64,000 nucleotides of DNA from an uncultured Bacillota bacterium (GCA_947426945.1 CANEFX010000007.1:1-64000); one strand, 5' to 3'; counted from the stretch's first letter, positions 42,112 to 50,826 are shown. The notes: generated from the sequence alone by a model not told the origin. Translations and numbers: made by a program.

Positions 42112-43248
42112 ATGAAGTGGTGGAGACAGAAGCGGCGGGAGCCCCCCGCAGCCGTGGTGCAGGTGCGGCGGGAAGAGGGACACCCCTTTGGAGCGGTGGA
42201 CCGGTACGTCCCCCTGCGCACCGGGGAAATCGCCCTGTACCGGGCTATCCGGGAGGGGGTGCCCGTTGTGGACGCCGCGGTCTGGAAGCTGGTGCGGCTG
42301 TGCGGCGGGGTGCGTGCGAAATGCGCCGGCCGGGCCGCTCAGGAGGGGCTGGAGGAATTTTTCCGCACTGTGGACGCGGGCTGGGGCCAGCGGGGAATAC
42401 AGGCCTTTCTGGACCGGTATCTGGACGACATGTTTACCTGCGGGCACGCTCTGGGGGAGATTGTGCTGAGTTCCGACGGGAAGGAGATTGCCGCCGTGCT
42501 GTGCGCCGACCCGGAACAGGTGGAGGTGAGGCTGGGGGACAGCCCTCTGGACTTTAAGCTGTGCCGGGCGGGACTGGGGGAGGGAAGGGAGCTGCCCTGG
42601 CAGGAGCTGCTGCTGTTTACCCCCTTTCAGCCCACGGGGGACGCCCCCTGCGGGGTGTCGCTGCTGCGGTCCATGCCCTTTATGGCCGGAATCCTGCTGA
42701 AAATTTTCCAGGCCACAGGACAGAACTGGGAGCGGGCGGGGAACCTCCGCTTTGCCGTGGTGTGCAGGCCCGGAGAGGGGGAGGAGGCCTTTGCCCAGGA
42801 GCGGTGCAGCCAGATCGCCCGGGAGTGGAGCGCCGCCATGCAGGCCGGGCGGGAGGGCTCCGTCCGGGACTTTGTGGCCGTGGGGGATGTGGACATCCGG
42901 GTGATCGGGGCGGACAGCCCCGTGCTGGACAGCCAGGTGCCGGTGCGGCAGATTCTGGAGCAGCTGGTGGCCCGGACGGGAATCCCGCCCTTTATGCTGG
43001 GGCTGTCCTGGTCCTCCACCGAGCGGATGAGCGCCCAGCAGGCGGATATGCTCACCACCGAGATCACCGCCATCCGCCGGATGGCGGAGCCCGTGCTGTG
43101 CCGGACGGCCGAGCTGTGGCTGCGGCTCCACGGCTTCGGGGAGAAGGCGGAGATCGTGTGGGAGGACATCAACCTTCAGGACGCGGTGGAGGAGGCCAGA
43201 GCAGAGCTGTATCGGGCTCAGGCCGAAAAATTGAGGAGGGAAGCATGA
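42112..43248 (+). CDS. Phage portal protein
   Basis: The 378-residue protein has the portal plan with TGEIALYRAIREGVPVVDAA near the start, DRYLDDMFTCGHALGEIVL, and the C-terminal RTGIPPFMLGLSWSSTERMSAQQADM typical of phage portals. It forms the dodecameric DNA gate of the head. ATG 42112 follows AAAGGAGAGCTGAC. Its stop overlaps the start of the protease gene (ATGA), so the two are co-translated. Confidence 0.88.
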   Translation: MKWWRQKRREPPAAVVQVRREEGHPFGAVDRYVPLRTGEIALYRAIREGVPVVDAAVWKLVRLCGGVRAKCAGRAAQEGLEEFFRTVDAGWGQRGIQAFLDRYLDDMFTCGHALGEIVLSSDGKEIAAVLCADPEQVEVRLGDSPLDFKLCRAGLGEGRELPWQELLLFTPFQPTGDAPCGVSLLRSMPFMAGILLKIFQATGQNWERAGNLRFAVVCRPGEGEEAFAQERCSQIAREWSAAMQAGREGSVRDFVAVGDVDIRVIGADSPVLDSQVPVRQILEQLVARTGIPPFMLGLSWSSTERMSAQQADMLTTEITAIRRMAEPVLCRTAELWLRLHGFGEKAEIVWEDINLQDAVEEARAELYRAQAEKLRREA

Positions 43249-44129
43249 AAATTGTGAAGGAAGCTGCAGGAGGGGAGCGCGCCGCCGTTTCGGCGCAGGA
43301 TCTGGAGCTGATCGGGGCGCTGGCCCGGAAGCCGTTGGAGCAGAAGGAGGTGTATACCTTCTCTGTGCGGCTGTGTGACAATGAGATCGACCGGGACTTT
43401 GAGCGCTTTACCGTCCCGACCCTGGAGCGGCTGGCCCCCATGTTTGTGGGAAAGGCGGGCATCTTTGACCACCAGTGGTCGGCCCGGGGGCAGGCCGCCC
43501 GTATCTATAAGACAGAGCTCGTCCGGGAGCCGGAGCGGCTCACCCGGGCCGGAGACGGCTACTGCTGGCTGAAGGGATATGCCTATATGGTGCGCACCGA
43601 GGGTAACCGGGAGCTGATTGCCGAGATCGAGGGGGGTATCAAAAAGGAGGTCAGCGTGGGGTGCGCGGTGGAGCACGCGGTATGCTCGGTCTGCGGCCGG
43701 GACCGGTCACAGGCCGACTGCGGCCACGAGAAGGGACTGGAATACGAGGGCCGGCTGTGCTGGGCCGACCTGGAGGGGGCGGTTGACGCCTATGAGTTCT
43801 CCTTTGTGGCCGTACCCGCCCAGCCCGCCGCCGGCGTGGTGAAGGGAGCCTGCTTTGGGTCCGCCGCCCGGCTGGAGGAGGAGGCCGCCCTGGGCAGGAA
43901 ATATCTGGAGAACCTGCGGGGCGAGGTGGTCCGGCTGGCCCTGCTGGCCGACCGGGAGCTGGATGGCAGGGCAATGAAGTCGCTGGCGGACAAGCTGTCT
44001 CACCGGGAGCTGGAGGAGCTGCGAAAGTCCTACGCCCGCAGAGCCGGGGAGCGGTTTCCCCTGAAAACCCAGCTGAGCTATGAAAACAGAAGGGCCGGAG
44101 ATGAGGAAAACCGGGCGTTTTTGGTATGA
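43245..44129 (+). CDS. Prohead protease-like protein (XkdF-type)
   Basis: The 294-residue protein has the HK97-type protease plan: DNEIDRDFERFTVPTLERLA, His in GIFDHQWSARG, Ser in KKEVSVGCAVEHA. A zinc-finger-like CSVCGRDRSQADCGHEKG and AYEFSFVAVPAQPAAGV follow. A helical C-terminus may act as the scaffold. It would mature the capsid. ATG 43245 overlaps the portal stop. The zinc-like insert is not usual in the best-known proteases. A longer upstream reading lies in the shadow of the portal gene and is rejected. Confidence 0.8.
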   Translation: MKIVKEAAGGERAAVSAQDLELIGALARKPLEQKEVYTFSVRLCDNEIDRDFERFTVPTLERLAPMFVGKAGIFDHQWSARGQAARIYKTELVREPERLTRAGDGYCWLKGYAYMVRTEGNRELIAEIEGGIKKEVSVGCAVEHAVCSVCGRDRSQADCGHEKGLEYEGRLCWADLEGAVDAYEFSFVAVPAQPAAGVVKGACFGSAARLEEEAALGRKYLENLRGEVVRLALLADRELDGRAMKSLADKLSHRELEELRKSYARRAGERFPLKTQLSYENRRAGDEENRAFLV

Positions 44130-44239
44130 GAGAACGACAATCCTCAGTCAGCGACAGAACCGCTGACAGCTTCTTTGCCAAAAGAGCCTTTCCGTCTGCG
44201 GGCGGGATGAGAGAGCTTTTAAAACAGGAGGAATGAAAT
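44130..44239. repeat. Half of a palindromic repeat between protease and capsid genes
   Basis: CAATCCTCAGTCAGC and CCGCTGACAGCTTC resemble, in reverse orientation, the outer part of the element at 23985-24164. It is the only sizeable gap in the head module. The capsid ribosome site (ACAGGAGG) is at its end. Confidence 0.45.
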
Positions 44240-45253
44240 ATGGCATATTATTACGACAATCTGAAGCTGGACAAGGGGATGTACCGGGAGGCGGGCCGCT
44301 CCTTCAGCCAGGTGCTGGAGCGGGAGGACCCCAGCGAGCGGTACAGAGGCACCAGCCTGGAGGGGCTGGACGCCTTTCAGCGGCAGCTGAAGCGGTTTGA
44401 TATCAAGGTGAAGGGGGAGGGCAGCGACCCGGTGGAGGCCTTCTTCCGCACCTCGGACACGGCGGTCCTTTTCCCTGAGTACATCGCCCGCACCGTGCGC
44501 CAGGGCATGGAGGAGGGGGATATCCTCCCCAACATCACCGCGGCGGTCACGAAAATCGACGGGATGGATTACCGCTCCATCACCTCGGAGGCCGGAGGCG
44601 AGGAGAAAAAGCTGAAGCCGGTGAGCGAAGGGACGGCCATCCCCTCCACCACCATCAAGGTGCAGGCCAACCTGGTCAAGCTGAAAAAGCGGGGGCGGAT
44701 GCTGGTGGCCAGCTATGAGGCGGTGCGCTTTCAGAAACTGGATCTGTTCTCCGTCACCCTGCGGCAGATTGGCGCCCACATTGCCCGCACCCACCTGGAG
44801 GACGCGGTGGACGTGCTCATCAAGGGGGACGGCAACGAGAACGCCGCTGCCGTGACCACTGTCGCCGCGGGCAAAGCCCTGGATTACGACGCTTTGGTGG
44901 ATTTCTGGGCCAAATTTGACCCCTATGTGATGAACACGCTGCTGGTGTCGGGCGACGTGATGCTCCAGCTGCTCAAGCTGCCCGAGTTCCAGAATCCCCT
45001 CACCGGGCTGAACTTCCAGGGCACCGGCAAGCTGACCACCCCGCTGGGGGCCGCCCTGCTGCGCACCGGCGTGTTGCCCGCCAAGACCGCCGTGGGCCTG
45101 GACCGGCGCTTTGCCTTGGAGATGGTCCGGAGCGGCGACGTGACGGTGGAGTATGACAAGCTTATCGACCGGCAGCTGGAGCGGGCGGCCATCACCACCA
45201 TCAGCGGCTTTGCCAAGGTGTTTACCCAGGCCAGCCGGGTGCTGAAGGTGTGA
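44240..45253 (+). CDS. Phage major capsid protein
   Basis: The 337-residue protein reads like an HK97-fold capsid: an N-terminal arm with Glu/Arg-rich helices (AGRSFSQVLEREDPSERYRG), then SDTAVLFPEYIARTVRQGME, the central TTKVQANLVKLKKRGRMLV-like region, VDVLIKGDGNENAA and a C-terminal ALEMVRSGDVTVEYDKLIDRQ. ATG 44240 follows ACAGGAGGAATGAAAT. Its place after the protease and before connectors is standard. It should form the shell of a small head. Confidence 0.88.
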   Translation: MAYYYDNLKLDKGMYREAGRSFSQVLEREDPSERYRGTSLEGLDAFQRQLKRFDIKVKGEGSDPVEAFFRTSDTAVLFPEYIARTVRQGMEEGDILPNITAAVTKIDGMDYRSITSEAGGEEKKLKPVSEGTAIPSTTIKVQANLVKLKKRGRMLVASYEAVRFQKLDLFSVTLRQIGAHIARTHLEDAVDVLIKGDGNENAAAVTTVAAGKALDYDALVDFWAKFDPYVMNTLLVSGDVMLQLLKLPEFQNPLTGLNFQGTGKLTTPLGAALLRTGVLPAKTAVGLDRRFALEMVRSGDVTVEYDKLIDRQLERAAITTISGFAKVFTQASRVLKV

Positions 45254-45254
45254 G

Positions 45255-45620
45255 ATGACACAGGAAATTTTAGCCCTGTGCCGGGCGATGGGGGCCGCTG
45301 AGGACCAGGAGGAGCTGCTGCTCCCCCTGGTCCTGGCCGCCGAGGAGCAGCTGGCCCGGCGGCTGAAGGAGGGAACGGCCCCCGAGGACTGCGGGACGGC
45401 ATTTCCCCTGGCCGCGGCCATGGCGGCGATGGACCGGCTGTCCGGCGTGACGAGCGGCGGGAGCGCCGGGGAGGTGACCTCCTTTACCGCCGGGGATCTG
45501 ACCATCCGGAGACAGGCCGGAAGCGGCCGGCGCGGAAAGGGCCTGTCCGGCCGGGCGGAGGAGCTGCTGGCTCCCTGGCTGGAGGACAGGGGATTTGTAT
45601 TTCAGGGGGTGAAGGGATGA
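45255..45620 (+). CDS. Phage head-tail connector (gp6-like)
   Basis: The 121-residue helical protein (MTQEILALCRAMGAAEDQEE, AEEQLARRLKEGTAPEDCG, a central Ala-rich FPLAAAMAAMDRLSG) has the length and pattern of gp6-type head-tail connectors, which continue the portal ring. Its start lies one base after the capsid stop and its stop overlaps the next start (ATGATG). The family is inferred mainly from order and shape. Confidence 0.65.
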   Translation: MTQEILALCRAMGAAEDQEELLLPLVLAAEEQLARRLKEGTAPEDCGTAFPLAAAMAAMDRLSGVTSGGSAGEVTSFTAGDLTIRRQAGSGRRGKGLSGRAEELLAPWLEDRGFVFQGVKG

Positions 45621-45937
45621 TGGAGCGGCTGTGGGCCGATATTCTGGCCCGCTTTGGGCAGGACGTGGTTCTGCGGGGAGAGGAGACGGTCTTTTGCCGG
45701 GCCATGGTCCAGCCCTGGCTGGACCGGGAGAGCGAGCAGGAGACCGCCTCCCCCCTGGGGCGGGGGCGGCGGGACCGGTTCCGCTATCTGGGCCCCGCCG
45801 GACATCCCCTGGACCTGGACACTCTTGTGGAGTGGAAAGACGGGGAGTACCGGGTGGGGAGCGCCCACCTGGTGGGGGAGGGAATCTGCCCCCACTGGAG
45901 GGCTGTGCTCTATCCCAGAGAGGAAGTGTTGCCGTGA
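45617..45937 (+). CDS. Phage head-completion/joining protein (XkdH-like)
   Basis: The 106-residue protein, MMERLWADILARFGQDVVLR, then a beta-rich middle and HLVGEGICPHWRAVLYPRE, fits small head-tail joining proteins (gp16/XkdH). It overlaps the genes on both sides by four bases. Assignment rests on order and size as much as on sequence. Confidence 0.6.
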   Translation: MMERLWADILARFGQDVVLRGEETVFCRAMVQPWLDRESEQETASPLGRGRRDRFRYLGPAGHPLDLDTLVEWKDGEYRVGSAHLVGEGICPHWRAVLYPREEVLP

Positions 45938-46437
45938 GCGTAGGAGTGGAAAAAATCAGACGAAAAATGGCGGACTATCTCAACGGCCAGGGCGTTCCCG
46001 CCGTGACCGCCTTTCCGGCGGCCCTCCGGCGGGAGGAGACGGCTCCTGTGGCGGTGGTATCCCTCCGGGGGTGCAGGACCGGGAGCTCCGGCTTTCAGAA
46101 TTACCTGGGGGACCGGTATCTGGAGGAGACGGGCCGCTGGGAGGAGCGGTACGGCCACCGGGCCGAGCTCACCTTCGGTCTGGACCTCTACGCCCCGGAG
46201 CGGGGGGACGGAGAGGCTTTGCAGCGGGCCTTTGACGCCCTGGCCGGAGCCCTGCTCACCGGCGGACCGGAGGGTATGGAGCTGAAGGAGCTGTCCTGCG
46301 GGGAGACCGTCCGGGACGGGGACAGCCGGAGGCTGAAACGGCCTGTGGCGGCCGTCTTTACCCTTTATCTTACCGCCGCAGTGGATGCCGGCGGCGTATT
46401 TACCGATTTTGAATTGCGAGGTGTGGCAAAAGCATGA
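45934..46437 (+). CDS. Phage minor tail protein (XkdI-like)
   Basis: The 167-residue protein starts at GTG 45934, which overlaps the previous stop (GTGA): MSVGVEKIRRKMADYLNGQG. It has an alpha/beta pattern with ELTFGLDLYAPERGDGEALQ and ends with TDFELRGVAKA. This is the usual tail-terminator-like position directly before the sheath gene. A longer reading of the same frame from 45631 lies inside the previous gene and is rejected. Confidence 0.6.
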   Translation: MSVGVEKIRRKMADYLNGQGVPAVTAFPAALRREETAPVAVVSLRGCRTGSSGFQNYLGDRYLEETGRWEERYGHRAELTFGLDLYAPERGDGEALQRAFDALAGALLTGGPEGMELKELSCGETVRDGDSRRLKRPVAAVFTLYLTAAVDAGGVFTDFELRGVAKA

Positions 46438-47492
46438 GTATTACCGTACATCAGCGCCCGGGAGTCTACTCCTCCTACGACGCGTCAGGCCTGGTCAGCG
46501 GCAGCGATACCGGCCGGCTGGTGGGACTTGCGGGCATCAACACAAAGGCCCCGGCGGGAAAGGTGCAGATGGTTACCAGCTATGACCAGGCGGTCACCCT
46601 GTTTGGCAGCCAGGGGGACGAGGGCATGGCGGAGCTGATCCGCCTGGCCCTGAAAAACGGGGCCTCCGGCGTGGCGGCGGTTCCGCTGGGGAGTGCGGAG
46701 GGCTATGAGGCGGCCTTCGCCGCGATCGCCGAGGTGGAGGATATCGCGCTGGTAATCTGTGACAGCACCGATCTGGCGGTGCAGAAGAAGCTGCGCAGCA
46801 GCGTTGCGGAGGCCTCCGGCCAGCGCAGGGAGCGGCTGTGCGTGGCGGCAGGGGCCAAAAATGAGAGTGTGGAGCAGCTGATTGCCCGGGCCAGGGAGCT
46901 CAACCACGAGCGGGTGATATTGGTGGCCCCCGGCGGCGTGGACGGCGGGGGGCAGCCGGTCTCCGGACTGGGGCCGGCCGCCGCCGTGGCCGGGGCCGTG
47001 GCCGGGGAGAAGGACCCGGCCGTCCCCCTTGGGGGCGCGGAGCTGAAGGGGCTGAACGGCCTGTCCGCCCGACTGGGGGACAGGGATATCGACCTGCTGG
47101 TCCTGGGGGGCGTGACACCGCTGGAGAGCCTGGGCGGTGTGGTCAGCGTGGTGAGAGGAGTGACCACCCGCACCACCACGGGGGGCGCACCCGACGCCGC
47201 ATGGCGGGACCTGTCCGCAATCCGGGTGGTGGACGACATCATTCCCGGACTGCGCAATGCCCTGCGGGCCAGGTTCCGCCGGGCCAAGAACACCCCGCAG
47301 AGCCGGGGGGCCATTCGCTCCCAGGTGGTGCTGGAGCTGGAAAACAAGCTGGCCCGGGAGATCATCACCGGCTACGACGGAGTGAGCGTCTCCGCCGACA
47401 GCGAGGACCCCACCCGGTGTCTGGTGGATTTCTCCTTTGCCGTGGCCCACGGCCTGAACCAGATCTGGCTGACGGCGCACATTACCGTTTAA
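46434..47492 (+). CDS. Contractile tail sheath protein
   Basis: The 352-residue protein resembles XkdK-type sheaths: N-terminal VHQRPGVYSSYDASGLV, central Rossmann-like part with RVILVAPGGVDGGG, and the conserved C-terminal sheath domain (VVRGVTTRTTTGGAPDAAWRDLSAIRVVDDI, NTPQSRGAIRSQVV and ISFAVAHGLNQIWLTAHITV-like end). It forms the contractile outer tube. The presence of this gene makes the particle myovirus-like. Confidence 0.9.
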   Translation: MSITVHQRPGVYSSYDASGLVSGSDTGRLVGLAGINTKAPAGKVQMVTSYDQAVTLFGSQGDEGMAELIRLALKNGASGVAAVPLGSAEGYEAAFAAIAEVEDIALVICDSTDLAVQKKLRSSVAEASGQRRERLCVAAGAKNESVEQLIARARELNHERVILVAPGGVDGGGQPVSGLGPAAAVAGAVAGEKDPAVPLGGAELKGLNGLSARLGDRDIDLLVLGGVTPLESLGGVVSVVRGVTTRTTTGGAPDAAWRDLSAIRVVDDIIPGLRNALRARFRRAKNTPQSRGAIRSQVVLELENKLAREIITGYDGVSVSADSEDPTRCLVDFSFAVAHGLNQIWLTAHITV

Positions 47493-47504
47493 GGAGGCAA
47501 GACG

Positions 47505-47894
47505 ATGAGCATTCCAGGATTTCCTACCAGCAGCGACATCTATCTGGAGGCGGATGGCATGCGGGTGGCGGTAGTGCAGAGTTACGCAGCCAGGACCGCC
47601 AAGAGCAGCGTGGCGGTGGAGGCATTCGGAGAGTCGGAGCCGGTGGCCACCTCTCCCGGTCAGGCCAGCCATGTGATCGAGCTGAGCCGGCTGTACGCCA
47701 CCGACCAGGCCATTCGGGACGGCCTGAATTTTTATGAGATGAAGGACTTCTCCCTGGTAATCTGCAAGCCGGACCGGAAGGTGATCTACTCGGGCTGTCA
47801 GTGGAGCTCCATCCAGGAGAGCGCCAGCATCGGAAGTATGGTGCTGGAGAAGGTCTCGCTGGTGGCCTCCCGGCGCATTGAGGTACAGACATGA
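47505..47894 (+). CDS. Tail tube protein
   Basis: The 129-residue protein follows the sheath directly, as tube proteins do. It is beta-rich with YLEADGMRVAVVQSYAA, a surface loop and KVIYSGCQWSSIQES, and ends with VSLVASRRIEVQT, fitting an XkdM-like inner tube subunit. ATG 47505 follows AAGGAGGCAAGACG. Its stop overlaps the next start. Confidence 0.85.
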   Translation: MSIPGFPTSSDIYLEADGMRVAVVQSYAARTAKSSVAVEAFGESEPVATSPGQASHVIELSRLYATDQAIRDGLNFYEMKDFSLVICKPDRKVIYSGCQWSSIQESASIGSMVLEKVSLVASRRIEVQT

Positions 47895-48313
47895 CCGGGG
47901 TGCAGGACGGATGGACCCTGCGGGCCCTGCCGGCGCTGGAGCTGCTTCAGGCCCGAAGAGAGGCAGCGGAGCTGGCGGCGGACAGGCGGGAGCGGGCGCT
48001 GTGCGCCAACGCCTGCCTTCTGGCCAGGGCGCTGGCGGATCAGGAGAGCGGAGAGTCCGTGTTCCCGGACGGCAGGGCGGTGCTGGCCGGACTGACGGCA
48101 GAGGAGATCGGCGATCTGGCCGCCCGGTGGAGCGCTTTCCGCCGGGAGAGGGACCCGGTGCTGGCCCGGCTGTGTCCCGGCTGCCGGAGCAGAGTGCTGG
48201 AGGAGGGATGTCCGGTGTGCGGCCGGGAAAAAAGCGGAGAAGAGGAGATTGTAAACCCCTCATTTGACATGGGACGGTTCTCCGAGCTGAGAGGGGGAGG
48301 AAACGCTGACTGA
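47891..48313 (+). CDS. Tail assembly chaperone-like protein with zinc ribbon
   Basis: The 140-residue protein is in the position of gpG-type tail chaperones. The first 100 residues are helical, followed by a four-Cys knuckle (CPGCRSRVLEEGCPVCGRE) and FDMGRFSELRGGG. Near its end the downstream frame is open from 48291 and GGGGGAG lies at 48293-48299. This is like the GGGGGCG at which phage Mu makes a minus-two frameshift in the same gene pair. The zinc knuckle is not typical for gpG. Confidence 0.65.
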   Translation: MTGVQDGWTLRALPALELLQARREAAELAADRRERALCANACLLARALADQESGESVFPDGRAVLAGLTAEEIGDLAARWSAFRRERDPVLARLCPGCRSRVLEEGCPVCGREKSGEEEIVNPSFDMGRFSELRGGGNAD

Positions 48314-48848
48314 CTATCTGGAGGAGGCCCTGGAGGGGCTGGAGAGTATAATAAGGCGGCTGTGCAGGTCCGAGTCATCTGTAGAGGACAGAGAGAGAAA
48401 TGTGTTGAATTCTTTATATGCTGAAAAGGAACAGATATATTCAGCGGGAAAAAACCGAAACGTATCCAAAAATTTAAATAAGGTTTACCTGCCGGATTTT
48501 TCTATAAACCAAAATTTAAATAAAGTTTACAATTTGAATGAAAAAAGAATTTTCCGGCAGGGAGAGGCCGGACCCGGGGACGTGGGCAGGGCGGCTGTCC
48601 GGCAGCCGGAGCCGCAGGAGGCGCCCGCCGGCGGAGCCTGGGGCGAAAACAGAGATTTGGGTTTTCCGTCCGGACCCTCTGTGGCGGAGCGGATGGCGGG
48701 GCTCGAAGGAGCGGATCGGGCGGCGGAGAGCGTCCCCGCGGCCGTCCTGCCGGCGGCGTCCGGAGAGGGGATAGAGTGGGCGGAGCAGGCCGACCGGGCC
48801 TTCCGCAGGGACAGCCGCCGGTATGACGGGGGGTTCTATTTGTACTGA
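48291..48848 (+). CDS. Variable helical protein or frameshift extension where a tape measure is expected
   Basis: The frame open from 48291 reads EGEETLTDYLEEALEGLESI, contains twice an NLNKVY motif about twenty residues apart, and ends DRAFRRDSRRYDGGFYLY at 48848. There is no ATG with a ribosome site at its start. CTG 48306 or GTG 48402 are the only initiators, or it is made by a minus-two (or plus-one) shift from the 47891 gene. It occupies the place of the tape measure but has at most about 185 residues. Confidence 0.55.
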   Translation, partial: EGEETLTDYLEEALEGLESIIRRLCRSESSVEDRERNVLNSLYAEKEQIYSAGKNRNVSKNLNKVYLPDFSINQNLNKVYNLNEKRIFRQGEAGPGDVGRAAVRQPEPQEAPAGGAWGENRDLGFPSGPSVAERMAGLEGADRAAESVPAAVLPAASGEGIEWAEQADRAFRRDSRRYDGGFYLY

Positions 48849-48861
48849 GGAGGGAAAGCTG

Positions 48862-49449
48862 ATGGATCTGTCGCCCATGCGCTATAAGGGCTATACCTGG
48901 CCCCATAACCCCAGAATATACTCCATTGATTTTCAGCGGGCTGTTGCGGTGCACAAAATCCCTTTCGGCCGTTACCAGCTCCAGGACCTGGGGATGGAGC
49001 ACCGGGTGATGAAGGGGGCGGGCGAGTTTGTGGGAGAGGGGGCCTATGCCGAATTTCAGAAGCTGGCCTGTCTGTTCTATGAGGGAGGGACAGGCCTGCT
49101 GGTCCATCCCCTGTGGCAGGCGGCGGACGCCTATTTTGTAGCCCTGCGGCTGGAGCAGACCCCCAGGCCCGGCTATGTGCGGTACTCCTTTGCGTTTTGG
49201 GAGGAGGCCGTGCGCTATCGGGGGGTGGCGGAGAGAGCGGCTGAACATGTGGCGGCGGCCGTCCGGGGCGCGGCGGAGGAGCCGGCCCGGACCGCCGCCC
49301 GGGCCGGGTATCACCGGGTGGCGAAGGGGGATACCCTGTGGGGGATTTCCAGGCGCTACGAGGTGGGGCTGAAGGAGCTGATTGCCCTGAATCCCCAGAT
49401 TAAAAATCCCAATCTGATCTATGTGGGACAGGAGGTGCGGGTGCGTTGA
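48862..49449 (+). CDS. Tail protein with LysM domain (XkdP-like)
   Basis: The 195-residue protein starts at ATG 48862 behind GAGGAGGGA: MDLSPMRYKGYTWPHNPRIY, then VHKIPFGRYQLQDLG and a beta-rich N-terminal domain. The C-terminal LysM (YHRVAKGDTLWGISRRYEVG, NLIYVGQEVRVR) binds peptidoglycan. This is the gp53-like tail-tube-initiator/baseplate wedge found after tape-measure genes in PBSX-type tails. Its stop overlaps the TTG start of the next gene. Confidence 0.85.
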   Translation: MDLSPMRYKGYTWPHNPRIYSIDFQRAVAVHKIPFGRYQLQDLGMEHRVMKGAGEFVGEGAYAEFQKLACLFYEGGTGLLVHPLWQAADAYFVALRLEQTPRPGYVRYSFAFWEEAVRYRGVAERAAEHVAAAVRGAAEEPARTAARAGYHRVAKGDTLWGISRRYEVGLKELIALNPQIKNPNLIYVGQEVRVR

Positions 49450-50396
49450 CCGCCTATATGACCGACGCGGCCGGGGGAAGCTGGGTTCTGCCCGCGCCGC
49501 TGGCCTGGAGAATGGAGTACACCGCCGGGGTCCCCTGCGACAGCTTCTGGCTGCGCTGCGGCTGGGACACGGACAATTCGGTGAGGCCGGGGGAGTGGAC
49601 GGGCTTTTGGGCGGGGCACCAGGGGGAGCGGGTGTTTACCGGCGTGGTGGACGAGTGCGAGGCGTCGGTGAATGCCTCCGGCCGCCTGCTGGAGGTTTCC
49701 GGCCGGGGGATGGCGGCTCTGCTGCTGGATAACGAGGCCCTGGGGGAGGACTATCAGTCGGCCACCCAGGCGGACATCCTCCGGGACCATGTGACGCCCT
49801 ATGGGATTGTCGCCGCACCGGGAGGGCGGCTGCCCCCGGTGTCCCGCTTCTCGGTAGCGGCCGGGAGCAGCGAGTGGTCGGTGGTCTATGATTTTGCCCG
49901 GTATTACGGCGGGGTATCCCCCCGGTTCGACCGGCAGGGGCGGCTGGTGCTGTCCGGCTGGGACGACGGGCGGGAGCGGGTGGTGGACGCCGCCGCCCCG
50001 GTGATCTCCATGGTCCGGCGGGACAGGCGCTACGGCGTGCTGTCTCAGGTGCTGGTGCGGGACCGCTGGAGCGGCCGGACGGAGCGGGTGGAAAACGCCG
50101 CCTTTTTAAAAGCCGGGGGCCGGGCCCGACGGGTGATTACCATGCCGGCCCGGAGCAGCTATAAGGCCATGCGGTATTCCGGAAGGTTTCAGCTGGAGCG
50201 GTCGGCCTCAGAGCAGGAACGGGTGGAGATTACGCTGGGAGAGGCCTTCTGCATCTGGCCGGGGGACCTGGTGAGCGTGGAACGGAAGGACTGGGACTGG
50301 AACGGCCGCTACCGGGCCGCTCAGGTGACGGTGGGAATGGACGCAGGCGGCTATTGGAGCCGCGTGGAGCTGGCCAGGCCGGATTTTGTGGTATGA
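49446..50396 (+). CDS. Tail hub/late control protein D-like (XkdQ)
   Basis: The 316-residue protein begins at TTG 49446, behind GGAGGTGCGGG and overlapping the previous stop; ATG 49458 is an alternative. It has the gpD/gp27 hub fold pattern: LTDNEALGEDYQSATQADIL-like region (LLDNEALGEDYQSATQADIL), VVYDFARYYGGVSPRFDRQG and VVDAAAPVISMVRRDRRYG. It should form the hub between tube and spike. XkdQ assignment rests on order and pattern. Confidence 0.78.
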   Translation: MTAYMTDAAGGSWVLPAPLAWRMEYTAGVPCDSFWLRCGWDTDNSVRPGEWTGFWAGHQGERVFTGVVDECEASVNASGRLLEVSGRGMAALLLDNEALGEDYQSATQADILRDHVTPYGIVAAPGGRLPPVSRFSVAAGSSEWSVVYDFARYYGGVSPRFDRQGRLVLSGWDDGRERVVDAAAPVISMVRRDRRYGVLSQVLVRDRWSGRTERVENAAFLKAGGRARRVITMPARSSYKAMRYSGRFQLERSASEQERVEITLGEAFCIWPGDLVSVERKDWDWNGRYRAAQVTVGMDAGGYWSRVELARPDFVV

Positions 50397-50436
50397 TCCG
50401 GGCCGGGCGGCACAATGACGGGATGAGGTGAGAAAA

Positions 50437-50826
50437 GTGTGGACAGCGGAGCGAAATCGAAACCCGCGCGCCTGTGAGCCGGCGGCGGAGCTGGGGGCCG
50501 TGACCCTGGGCGGAGATCCGGCCGGGGTCAGCCTGGGGGGAGAGCGGCGGTGGATCAATGTGTACAGCCCCGGCGGCTACAGCTGGCGGCCCGCAGCGGG
50601 GGACCGGGTGCTGGTGCTCAAAACGGGAGCGGAGGGGGAGGTCCCCTGCCTGCTGGGTACGCCCCAGAGGGATACGGAGCTGGGACCCGGCGAGGTGCGG
50701 CTGAGAGGGGGAGAGAGCGCCATCCTTCTGGGCCGGGAGCGCCTGGAGCTGGAGGGGGAGCTGTATCTCAACGGCCGGCCGCTGCGGGACGTGATACGGG
50801 AGATTGTAAAGGCCTTGCTGTCATAA
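50437..50826 (+). CDS. Baseplate spike-like OB-fold protein
   Basis: The 129-residue protein has an OB-fold-like middle (NVYSPGGYSWRPAAGDRVLVL, VPCLLGTP) and a beta-helical tail (EVRLRGGESAILLGRERLEL, ELYLNGRPL), as in gp45/gpV spikes that pierce the target membrane. GTG 50437 is placed 6 bases after GAGGTGA; a GTG at 50428 lies within that site. The order hub, spike, gp25-like is standard. Confidence 0.7.
   Translation: MWTAERNRNPRACEPAAELGAVTLGGDPAGVSLGGERRWINVYSPGGYSWRPAAGDRVLVLKTGAEGEVPCLLGTPQRDTELGPGEVRLRGGESAILLGRERLELEGELYLNGRPLRDVIREIVKALLS

Noticed and set aside
42561-43244. N-terminal extension of the prohead protease frame
   Set aside because: It lies inside the portal gene in another frame and is Gly/Arg-rich shadow; ATG 43245 overlaps the portal stop in the usual way.
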